The notes under the pieces are model-generated. The model had not been told where the DNA came from. It saw nothing but the letters and a program-made list of their open reading frames with translations, and searched no databases. This document shows positions 57,739-64,000 of a stretch of DNA of 64,000 bases, in pieces. Each line of letters starts with the position of its first letter. Within the stretch, counting starts at the first letter, position 1. Source of the DNA: Trichococcus patagoniensis (lineage in GTDB: Bacteria > Bacillota > Bacilli > Lactobacillales > Aerococcaceae); the NCBI RefSeq assembly GCF_003051085.1, contig NZ_QAOM01000008.1:1-64000 (forward strand), in the 5' to 3' direction. Both the position numbers and the translations under genes were made by a program.

Positions 57739-58180
57739 GCCAAGAAAATGGAGAAAAGTATGTTGTTTACCCAGTAATGATCGGTTTGGACCTCTTAATG
57801 ACGAGAAGAAACCGGAACAGATCGTCTTCATGACGATAGATGAATATGAAACGATCCGTTTGATTGATCAAGAGGGCTTCACGCAAGAGCAATGCGCAGA
57901 ACAAATGGATATCGCCCGGACTACGGTGCAAGGCATGTACAATAGCGCAAGGAAAAAATTGGCTGAATTGGTCGTAAATGGGAAAATGCTGCGGATTGAG
58001 GGTGGCGAATACAGGCTATGCAATGAGAGTGGGGAGTGCTGCGGAAATGGTTGCCGCAGACGCAGACACGGTAGAGACCGCCAGAAATGCGTTCAGGAAG
58101 AGAGTGCACCCGAAATTTCCGGAAATCAAGTCGACTTGCTTGCTGTCCCGTTGGATAAGCAGGATAATGATAGCAAATAA
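57731..58180 (+). CDS. DUF134 family DNA-binding protein
   Basis: A 149-residue protein beginning [22 protein letters not shown], the DUF134 hallmark, followed by a sigma-70 region 4-like helix-turn-helix ([20 protein letters not shown]). A Cys-rich tail follows ([12 protein letters not shown], later another Cys), with basic residues, suggesting metal or Fe-S binding and a sensory role. I chose the ATG at 57731 with AGAGG 10 nt upstream; a frame opening 69 nt earlier lies inside the DUF89 gene and lacks the hallmark. It is probably the regulator of this cluster. A terminator follows. Confidence 0.85.
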   Translation: [149 protein letters not shown]

Positions 58181-58197
58181 TGGTTAGGTTATGAGTA

Positions 58198-58238
58198 GAG
58201 GCCTTAGCTTGATAATTTTTCAGGTTAGGGTCTCTTTT
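58198..58238 (+). terminator. Terminator after the DUF134 gene
   Basis: GAGGCCTTAGC / GTTAGGGTCTC pair over 11 bp including three G-U pairs, followed by TTTTT. Confidence 0.65.
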
Positions 58239-58351
58239 TCAAAATGTCTTAAAGCTTTTCAACTGAGATTTGAACCGATCGACACCAGCATGTCAATTTG
58301 GCATGAGAGCGGATACAAATCGACGGATACTCATAAAGGAGTGTATGGTCA

Positions 58352-59278
58352 ATGGCAGACATGAAGTATATTTATGGTCCAGTACCTTCAAGACGACTCG
58401 GAATATCTTTGGGAGTAAGCCCGATCCCTAAGAAGACCTGTAATTATTCCTGCATCTATTGCCAACTCGGGAAAACGGATCATTTCATGAACACGCGTGA
58501 GATGTTTTTTCCTGTCGCGGAAATACTGGATGAATTTGACACATTCTTGAAAAGTGCTGTGCCCTTTGATGTCGTTACGATAGTGGGAGAAGGTGAACCA
58601 ACCCTCTATTTGGGTCTGGGCGAGCTTATGCTGGGAATAAAAGAACGGACCGAAAAGCCGATTGCGGTGATCACAAACGGGGCCCTGCTTTATGATCCGG
58701 AGCTGCGCGCAGAATTACAAGCGGCTGATATCGTTCTTCCGACATTGGACGCCTACGATGCTGCCTCGTTCAGGAGAATCAACCGCCCGCACCGCACAAT
58801 CGATTTTGATCAGGTCAACGACGGCTTGATCACCTTTTCCAAGGAGTATTCAGGGGCCTTGTGGATTGAGATTATGCTGGTAGACGGTATCAATGACGAT
58901 GACGAATCCCTCAGTAAGTATGCGGAGGCTTTAAAAAAAATCAAATATGACCGCGTCTACATCAATACACCGGTCCGTCCGCCTGCCGAAGCCTATGCCA
59001 AAGCGATCAGCCCAGAAAGGATGAACCGCGCAGTCGACATATTAGGCGGGATTCCGATCAATTTTCTCGATACCGAAGGCTTCCACAGCGAGATTCCGGA
59101 TGATTATGCAGCCATCATGAGCATCATCAAACGCCATCCGATGAATCAATTCGAAGTAGAAGGCTTTTTGAATTCCAGAAACTGCAAAGAAAACGAGGCC
59201 ATTTTTGCCAGACTGAAAGCTGACGAAAAAGTCTATGCGATAGATTATAAAGGCATCGTGACCTACAGATTAAGTTGA
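58352..59278 (+). CDS. Radical SAM protein (COG0731-like)
   Basis: A 308-residue protein with the radical SAM cluster Cys30-x3-Cys34-x2-Cys37 in KKTCNYSCIYCQLGK and the preceding YGPVPSRRLGISLGV, which marks the wybutosine-synthesis-like COG0731 branch. GEGEPTLY is the SAM-contacting GGE-type motif. The C terminus (about 240-305) is a small winged-helix-like segment. Bacterial members are uncharacterised. AAAGGAG lies 10 nt before the ATG. It follows the DUF134 gene after a terminator, so it may have its own promoter, but the association with DUF134 and MBL genes is likely functional. Confidence 0.85.
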   Translation: MADMKYIYGPVPSRRLGISLGVSPIPKKTCNYSCIYCQLGKTDHFMNTREMFFPVAEILDEFDTFLKSAVPFDVVTIVGEGEPTLYLGLGELMLGIKERTEKPIAVITNGALLYDPELRAELQAADIVLPTLDAYDAASFRRINRPHRTIDFDQVNDGLITFSKEYSGALWIEIMLVDGINDDDESLSKYAEALKKIKYDRVYINTPVRPPAEAYAKAISPERMNRAVDILGGIPINFLDTEGFHSEIPDDYAAIMSIIKRHPMNQFEVEGFLNSRNCKENEAIFARLKADEKVYAIDYKGIVTYRLS

Positions 59279-59442
59279 GCTTAGCTTCCTTTGACTTAAT
59301 GCCGAAAGAAGTCTCCCGATCTTCATACAGAAGTGGCTGTTGCACCTTCTGATGCTAAGAAACAACCCGCCGAAACCATTTTGGCGGGGAAATCCGCCAT
59401 GAACGCGAATCCCAGACCGGACAAACATACTACCCAACCGTA
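59279..59442. other. Intergenic stretch after the radical SAM gene
   Basis: No supportable gene. It holds one perfect small hairpin, CCCGCC / GGCGGG (59366-59388), without a T tail. Confidence 0.5.
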
Positions 59443-59489
59443 AAGAAGAAGCCATCTCAAAATAAAATGAGACGGCTTCTTCTTTTTTT
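59443..59489 (+). terminator. Terminator downstream of the radical SAM gene
   Basis: AAGAAGAAGCC-A-TCTCA pairs with TGAGA-C-GGCTTCTTCTT (16 of 17 positions), 8-nt loop, followed by a T run. It lies 165 nt after the stop codon. Confidence 0.9.
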
Positions 59490-59541
59490 GAGACACATAA
59501 ATATGTGGATGTCGGTTGTTGGAATGGCTATGCATACCGAA

Positions 59542-59773
59542 CAGCCGACAGATGCGGGTTTTCTCGACTGTTCAGGGATCCGTCCTGGGCGTACGCCCGA
59601 CAGAAGAGCGATTTGTCTGGTGTTTTGCGGTTTTCGGTATCCGTTCAGCCGACAGATGCGGGTTCTCTCGACTGTTCCGGATCCGTCCTGGGCGTACGCC
59701 CGACAGAAGAGCGATTTGTCTGGTGTTTTGCGGTTTTCGGTATCCGTTCAGCCGACAGATGCGGGTTTTCTCG
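59542..59773. repeat. 103/104-bp tandem repeat
   Basis: Two nearly identical full units (59542-59645 and 59646-59748) and a 25-bp partial third (59749-59773). The units differ by two substitutions and one deleted base. Each contains the 12-bp palindrome GGGCGTACGCCC. After the array, a segment near 59791-59808 (GCAGAAACACCAGAC) is inverted relative to the unit segment GTCTGGTGTTTTGC. Open frames run through it on the plus strand but have no ribosome site and look like repeat artefacts. Confidence 0.88.
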
Positions 59774-59844
59774 GGTCTCCGCCCCGAGAATGCGCAGAAA
59801 CACCAGACAGCACTTTCTTGTTTTTATATGGATGCTTTTGATTA

Positions 59845-61569
59845 TCACTGATCGATTCCCAAGAACTGGGCTTCATACAGGCGGCGGTAGGTTCCGTCTT
59901 GAGCCAGCAATTCCTTGTGGGAGCCTTGTTCGGAAATTCCTTTTTCATCGACGACGATGATCCGATCGGCATGCTTGATGGTCGTCAAACGGTGGGCGAT
60001 GATCAGAGTCGTCCGGCCTTTCGACAGGTTATCCAAAGATTCCTGGATGACTTGCTCGGTCTCGGTATCCAGGGCGGAAGTCGCTTCATCCAAAATCAGG
60101 ATCGGAGGATTTTTCAGGAACATGCGCGCAATCGAAAGCCGTTGCTTTTGCCCGCCGGACAATTTGACGCCGCGTTCTCCGATCATCGTATCGAAGCCTT
60201 TCGGCATTTCCGCGATGACTTTGTCCAGATTCGCCATCCTGGCCGCATCTTCAATTTCTGCATCGGTAGCATCCAGTTTGCCGTAGGCGATATTCTCGCG
60301 GATGGTACCCGGGAAGAGGAAGACATCCTGCTGCACGACGCCGATTTGGTTACGCAACGAGTGCATGGTCAGATCCCGGATGTTGATGCCGTCGACAGTG
60401 ATGGTCCCTTCCGTTGCTTCGTAAAAGCGGGGAAGGAGGTTGCACAAGGTTGTTTTCCCCGCGCCGCTTGGACCGACGAAAGCGACTGTCTCACCAGCGC
60501 GGATCTTCAGATTGATTCCATCCAATACTTTTTTGGAACCGTCGTAGCCGAATGACACCATATTGTAGACAATGTCGCCATTCAGATGGGACACTTCGAT
60601 AGCATCCGGTTTATCCAGAATATCCGGTGTCCGGTCAAGTTCTTCGGTGAAGCGTCTGAAACCGGCGATCCCTTTCGGATAACTTTCGATCATCGTGTTC
60701 ACTTTTTCGATCGGACGGACAAAAATGTTGGACAAGAGGATGAAACCGACGAACTCGCCGTAGGAAAGCTGGCCTTGGATCGTGTAATAGGCGCCGAAGA
60801 ACAGCGCGAACAGGTTGATCAGCCGGATCAGCAGATAGTTATAGGAAGAACTGATGCCCATCATTTTGTAGAAGGCAATTTTGGACCGGCGATAAGCCTG
60901 GTTCAAGCCTTCGAACCGTTTCGCTTCATAGGCTTCGTTTGCGAATGCCTGCACGACGCGGATGCCGCTGACAGACGCTTCAATCCCCGCGCTGAATTCC
61001 CCCAGCTCTTCAAAAATCCGGGTATTGATCTTCGTCATTTTCTTGTTGAAAAAGACGAGCGCTATCGTAATGAAGGGAATCAGGATGAAAGTGGCGATCG
61101 CCAACGGCACATGGATCTGCAGCATCAACAGAAAAGATCCCAACAAGGTGATGATGGTGATGAAGATATCCTCGGGTCCGTGATGCGCTACTTCGGATAT
61201 TTCGAAAAGATCCGTCGTCAGCCGCGACATCAATTTGCCGGTCTGCTGGTCATCATAGTAGCTGAAAGGCTGCTTCTGCATGTGGCCATACAGTTCTCGG
61301 CGCATATCGGTCTCGATGTTGGCGCCCAGTACGTGCCCAAAATAGACAACGATATACTGCATCGCTGTGTTTACGATGTACAACACCAACAGGCCCAGCG
61401 AAACCATGAGGATCAAATTCCACTGCCCGGAAGGCAAAATCGAATCAATGACGCTGTTGACGACGACCGGGAAAGAAAGTTCCAGGACAGCCGCCAAAAT
61501 AGCACAACAAAAATCAAGCATGAACAGCTGCTTGTAGGGTTTATAATAGCCGAAAAAACGTTTAAGCAT
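59845..61569 (-). CDS. ABC exporter, fused membrane and ATPase domains
   Basis: A 574-residue half-transporter of the MsbA/BmrA type: six membrane helices in the first 310 residues, then an ATPase domain with Walker A GPSGAGKTTLCNLLP, signature LSGGQKQRLSIARM and Walker B ILILDEATSALD. With no second half-transporter adjacent it probably works as a homodimer. The substrate (lipid or drug) is unknown. I chose the ATG at 61569 (MLKRFFGYYKPY) with AGGAGG 5 nt upstream; an in-frame ATG 21 nt earlier lies before that site. It is divergent from the lipoprotein gene that follows. Confidence 0.9.
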   Translation of the reverse strand: MLKRFFGYYKPYKQLFMLDFCCAILAAVLELSFPVVVNSVIDSILPSGQWNLILMVSLGLLVLYIVNTAMQYIVVYFGHVLGANIETDMRRELYGHMQKQPFSYYDDQQTGKLMSRLTTDLFEISEVAHHGPEDIFITIITLLGSFLLMLQIHVPLAIATFILIPFITIALVFFNKKMTKINTRIFEELGEFSAGIEASVSGIRVVQAFANEAYEAKRFEGLNQAYRRSKIAFYKMMGISSSYNYLLIRLINLFALFFGAYYTIQGQLSYGEFVGFILLSNIFVRPIEKVNTMIESYPKGIAGFRRFTEELDRTPDILDKPDAIEVSHLNGDIVYNMVSFGYDGSKKVLDGINLKIRAGETVAFVGPSGAGKTTLCNLLPRFYEATEGTITVDGINIRDLTMHSLRNQIGVVQQDVFLFPGTIRENIAYGKLDATDAEIEDAARMANLDKVIAEMPKGFDTMIGERGVKLSGGQKQRLSIARMFLKNPPILILDEATSALDTETEQVIQESLDNLSKGRTTLIIAHRLTTIKHADRIIVVDEKGISEQGSHKELLAQDGTYRRLYEAQFLGIDQ

Positions 61570-61908
61570 AGTGACCTCCTCTAAAATCATTCAAATATAG
61601 TTATAACATAGATTGCCGGAATGAGGTATTGATACGCTCCTGTAAATTCCTGCAGACTTCTGGAAAAAGTTTATTTGAATAATGTTGCTTAACATCCGCA
61701 TAGTGGTACAATTATATTAAAATAAATATCCCTCTATTGGCAGGGTTCAGAACGCTGAGCTCTTGAGTATCCGGACATCAAAAGCTGGACTCAATCAATG
61801 AGCGATACTACCATCAAAGAAACATTTGCTTTATCAATTCGGTAATCCGTAGTTATTTACATAAAGGAGTGCTAAGGATCACAATTCGAAACTTGGAGGA
61901 GTAATAGA
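61570..61908. other. Divergent intergenic region between ABC exporter and lipoprotein genes
   Basis: It holds the candidate lipoprotein promoter listed separately, and an AT-rich patch near 61600 (TGTTATAAC on the minus strand) that might be an extended -10 for the exporter. The roughly 190 nt between the promoter and the lipoprotein ATG contain no gene and no structure I can name. Confidence 0.5.
61685..61712 (+). promoter_or_regulatory. Candidate promoter of the lipoprotein gene
   Basis: TTGCTT (61685-61690), 16 bp, and TACAAT (61707-61712) with a TG extension. If used, the leader would be about 190 nt long. Confidence 0.5.
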
Positions 61909-63039
61909 ATGAGAAAATGGAGAACAATCGTAGTAACGATGCTGTCACTAGCTTTATTGGCCGGCTGTAGTGGCGCAAAACCTGAATCGACGGTCGAAGA
62001 ATTTTTTGCGGCTGGGCAACAACTTGATACCGAAGCCATGGCAGCCACTGTCCTTTCCACGAATGAGGAAGAAGTGACGGAGCCTGAAGAGCTGCTGACT
62101 GATGATTCGAATGAATATCTACTGGAATATTTCAAAACCAATGCTGAAAAAATGACTTATGAAGTAACAAAAAGCGAAATTGACGATGACAAGGCAGTCG
62201 TGACGATGAATGCGAAGTATGTCGATGGTGCTCCATTGATTACAGCAACATTCAGTTCCGTATTCATGAAAATGTTGCCCTTGGCATTCAGCGGTACAGA
62301 AATGACCGAAGATGAAACAAACCAAATGTTCGCTGATACGATGAAGGAACAGGCAGAGATCGTTTCGGAAACGTTCAAAGAAACTACATTGAAAATCAAT
62401 TTAGTTAAAGAGGACAACGAGTGGTATATTACGGAAATTACGGATGAAATGATGGATGTGGTCATGTCAGGCTTTATGTCCCTCAGCACTGAGTTGGATA
62501 GTGCCTTTGAGGAAACCGAGCCCCTGGATGAAACAAGCACAGAAGAATCTGCTTCCACTTCCTCTATAGTCGGAAAAAGAAGCAATCCTGTGCCTTTGGG
62601 ACAAGCCATTGAAATTCCGGTTGAGTATTCCAATGAGGATTGGACGGAGAACTACGAAGGGACTATTTCCCTCCAAGTCAATGGCATTACAAAAGGTCAG
62701 GCTGCCTTGGACACGCTAATGGCTGAAAACCAATTCAATGAAGCACCTCCAGAGGGAATGGAATGGGTCATTTTTGATGTTGCTCTGAAGTTGTTGGATG
62801 GAAATCAAGATACACCTTATACAACATTTCCGTCCTTTGACATCATTTCCTCTTCAGGAAGTGAGATTGCCCAAGATGCCTATGGAACTCTGAACGGGAA
62901 CGAGTTTGGCTACACCGATCTGTTCCCGGGAGCAGAGGCTTCAGGCCGAGTCGTAAAATACGCTCCAATAGGGGATAACTTCTTGATTTCATATACTGAA
63001 GGGTTCTCTGCATCGTATTATTTTTCTAGCGCTCAATAA
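61909..63039 (+). CDS. Lipoprotein of unknown function
   Basis: A 376-residue secreted lipoprotein: signal peptide with lipobox LAGC and Cys20. Two parts are visible: an N-terminal region (about 25-195) rich in acidic residues with a STVEEFFAAGQQLD start, resembling DUF5105/DUF4878-type domains, then a Ser/Thr/Glu linker (about 200-222) and a C-terminal beta-rich region (about 225-370) resembling DUF4352-type telokin-like domains. These resemblances are from memory and weak. GGAGG precedes the ATG. It stands alone, divergent from the ABC exporter; function unknown. Confidence 0.75.
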   Translation: MRKWRTIVVTMLSLALLAGCSGAKPESTVEEFFAAGQQLDTEAMAATVLSTNEEEVTEPEELLTDDSNEYLLEYFKTNAEKMTYEVTKSEIDDDKAVVTMNAKYVDGAPLITATFSSVFMKMLPLAFSGTEMTEDETNQMFADTMKEQAEIVSETFKETTLKINLVKEDNEWYITEITDEMMDVVMSGFMSLSTELDSAFEETEPLDETSTEESASTSSIVGKRSNPVPLGQAIEIPVEYSNEDWTENYEGTISLQVNGITKGQAALDTLMAENQFNEAPPEGMEWVIFDVALKLLDGNQDTPYTTFPSFDIISSSGSEIAQDAYGTLNGNEFGYTDLFPGAEASGRVVKYAPIGDNFLISYTEGFSASYYFSSAQ

Positions 63040-63046
63040 GCAAAGT

Positions 63047-63085
63047 GGTGTCCTCCGGTGAAGGAGCTGTTCACCGAAGGACACC
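63047..63085. repeat. CTCCGGYGAA-N7 hairpin, long copy
   Basis: Arms GGTGTCCTCCGGTGAA and TTCACCGAAGGACACC (15 of 16 pairs) with a 7-nt loop, right after the lipoprotein stop. There is no T tail. Its core equals the hairpin at 119-145. Confidence 0.75.
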
Positions 63086-63103
63086 GTTAACAACCGAACG
63101 TAT

Positions 63104-63129
63104 CTCCGACGAAGACAGCCTCATCGGAG
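63104..63129. repeat. CTCCGGYGAA-type hairpin, degenerate copy
   Basis: CTCCGACGA / TCATCGGAG pair at 8 of 9 positions with an 8-nt loop. Second of three similar hairpins in a row. Confidence 0.6.
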
Positions 63130-63153
63130 GACAAAAGCAGATTGTGTGCCGAA

Positions 63154-63180
63154 CTCCGGTGAAGCATGCGTTCAGCGGAG
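63154..63180. repeat. CTCCGGYGAA-N7 hairpin, third copy of the row
   Basis: CTCCGGTGAA / TTCAGCGGAG pair at 9 of 10 positions around a 7-nt loop (GCATGCG). Third hairpin of the row. Confidence 0.65.
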
Positions 63181-63242
63181 AAGAGCAGTTGCTGGTTTCT
63201 AGAGTTAGTTCCGTTCATAGGTTCAATTACCACATAATGTCA

Positions 63243-63293
63243 AAGGGGTGTACCCAAGCAAGAAAATACCATTCTGATTTGGATACACCCCTT
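63243..63293. other. Hairpin downstream of the NmrA-like gene
   Basis: AAGGGGTGTACCCAA / TTGGATACACCCCTT pair at 14 of 15 positions around a 21-nt loop, between the lipoprotein repeats and the end of the minus-strand oxidoreductase gene. No clear U tract follows in the minus direction, so termination is uncertain. Confidence 0.5.
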
Positions 63294-63311
63294 CATTTTC
63301 AGTTATCGGAT

Positions 63312-64000
63312 TCAGTTATCTTCCGAATGCCGTTCGCCAACCTGAAAATCATCGGCATGTTCGAACATATATTTCACAGTCACGGCATCTTCGCCGGTCA
63401 GTTGTTTGAAGTCATCGGTAAAGTTATCCATTTTGCCGAGGCGGATCGCCTCGCCGAATGTGACCATGCCTTCAGAAGAGAAGGGTGCTTCGGAGCCTTT
63501 TTTGAATTGGCCTTCTGTTGTTCTCGGCACGCCCATCGCGTCAAAGATGGCGTAGTTTTCTTCATCTGAGATGGCTTGATAGCTGACGTTGTTGCCGGTC
63601 GCTTCGTTGCCGTAATTCACGAAATCCGTGATGGTCATCAATTCAGGGCCATTGATGTTCAGGACCGCATCGTGGTATTTATCGGTAGCCAATGCATGCG
63701 CAACGGCCTTGGCGCAATCTTTGCGGGAGATATAGGCCATTTTGCCGTCAGCTTGGTTGTTCTGCATAACGCCGCCCATTTTTACGAAAGTGAAGTAGTT
63801 GGTGACCATGGCTTCGGCATATTGAGAGTTGCGCAGGAAAATATGATCCATGCCGACTTCATTAATATAGTCTTCCGTAAAGATGTGATCGATTTTTTCG
63901 ATGCTCGGGTTGCCTTCATCAGCCGCGTTGACCAATGAAGTGTAGATGATCTGCTGAACGCCGGCTTCTTTGGCGGCATCCACGACATTTTTGTGTGCAT
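63312..64000 (-). CDS. NmrA-like / NAD(P)-dependent oxidoreductase, 5' end outside window
   Basis: The C-terminal part of an atypical short-chain dehydrogenase; the frame stays open to the window edge, so the N-terminal nucleotide-binding glycine motif is not seen. Visible segments (NVVDAAKEAGVQQIIYTSLV, MDHIFLRNSQYAEAM, MAYISRKDCAKAVAHAL, LNINGPELMT) match the NmrA / quinone oxidoreductase 2 (QorB, YtfG) group. The likely role is NADPH-dependent reduction of quinones or NADPH sensing. About 229 residues are in the window out of an expected 280-290. Confidence 0.85.
   Translation of the reverse strand, partial: AHKNVVDAAKEAGVQQIIYTSLVNAADEGNPSIEKIDHIFTEDYINEVGMDHIFLRNSQYAEAMVTNYFTFVKMGGVMQNNQADGKMAYISRKDCAKAVAHALATDKYHDAVLNINGPELMTITDFVNYGNEATGNNVSYQAISDEENYAIFDAMGVPRTTEGQFKKGSEAPFSSEGMVTFGEAIRLGKMDNFTDDFKQLTGEDAVTVKYMFEHADDFQVGERHSEDN

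Noticed and set aside
59542-59773. CRISPR array
   Set aside because: The repeats are about 103 bp, directly adjacent and without spacers, and there are no cas genes.
59467-59960. Plus-strand open frames across the 103/104-bp repeat
   Set aside because: Three different frames stay open at once over the repeat, none has a ribosome site, and they run into the opposite-strand ABC exporter gene.
60586-61584. 332-codon frame on the plus strand opposite the ABC exporter
   Set aside because: Shadow of the exporter gene; rich in His, Asp and Gln with no domain, and no ribosome site.

Overview
The window is bacterial chromosome from a low-to-mid GC Firmicute of the lactic acid bacteria type. Gene content and order fit the Carnobacteriaceae, and a Trichococcus-like organism is my best guess from content and base composition; I could not run a search. 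Supporting signs are: the conserved Firmicute block rbgA-rnhB-dprA-topA-trmFO-xerC-hslV-hslU-codY; the divergent plsY / parE-parC pair; pyruvate formate-lyase with its activase; a manganese-type pyrophosphatase; an oligopeptide permease with two binding proteins; and a 315-residue thymidylate synthase carrying the Lactobacillus-type insertion. No tRNA, rRNA, CRISPR array, prophage or transposase is visible.

Layout. 1-530 is a non-coding stretch rich in hairpins. 531-8192 (+) holds ahpC-ahpF, fhs, an ABC-F ATPase, thyA and dfrA. A hemolysin III-type membrane protein lies on the minus strand (8253-8909). 9085-13573 (+) holds a YpmS-like protein, a YozE-like protein, deoD, a ctpA-type protease and two tandem signal peptidases I. 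13660-24590 (+) is the rbgA-to-codY block followed by an aldose epimerase-like gene. 24689-25291 (-) is plsY; 25474-30005 (+) is parE-parC. 30306-33459 is pflB and pflA, then ppaC, a phosphoesterase, corA and a type I pullulanase. 39017-47184 is the opp locus (oppA1, a DUF3899-type gene on the opposite strand, oppBCDF, oppA2). 47493-51889 (-) is ilvB-ilvN-ilvC-ilvA. A patatin-like lipase (-) and a lone ABC ATPase (+) follow. 54278-59278 (+) is an accessory cluster: a metallo-beta-lactamase-fold protein, a CoA-disulfide/persulfide reductase with a rhodanese domain, a DUF89 protein, a DUF134 regulator and a radical SAM protein. The end holds tandem repeats, an ABC exporter (-), a lipoprotein (+), more hairpin repeats and a truncated NmrA-like oxidoreductase (-).

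How the genes work together. CodY, the branched-chain amino acid and GTP sensor, is encoded here, and the ilvBNCA promoter carries a candidate CodY box. The same operon has a leader that looks like a complete classical attenuator: a 15-codon leader peptide (MKTMNPLNIIIVLMI) with a run of Ile/Val/Leu codons, a long hairpin starting at its stop codon, and two mutually exclusive downstream hairpins, one a U-tailed terminator. Amino acid uptake (opp) and synthesis (ilv) are therefore neighbours. pflB-pflA gives anaerobic pyruvate cleavage and has a Rex-like operator candidate and a 32-bp palindrome upstream. ahpC-ahpF has a near-consensus PerR box.

Most interesting signals: the ilv attenuator; two genes (dprA, xerC) whose ribosome binding site lies in the 3' arm of a terminator-like hairpin; a folded thyA-dfrA spacer that could bring a distant Shine-Dalgarno next to the dfrA start; a 51-bp tandem hairpin repeat with compensating base changes; a recurring CTCCGGYGAA-N7 hairpin at both ends of the window; a 103/104-bp tandem repeat; and the persulfide / MBL / DUF89 / DUF134 / radical SAM cluster with a palindrome over its promoter.
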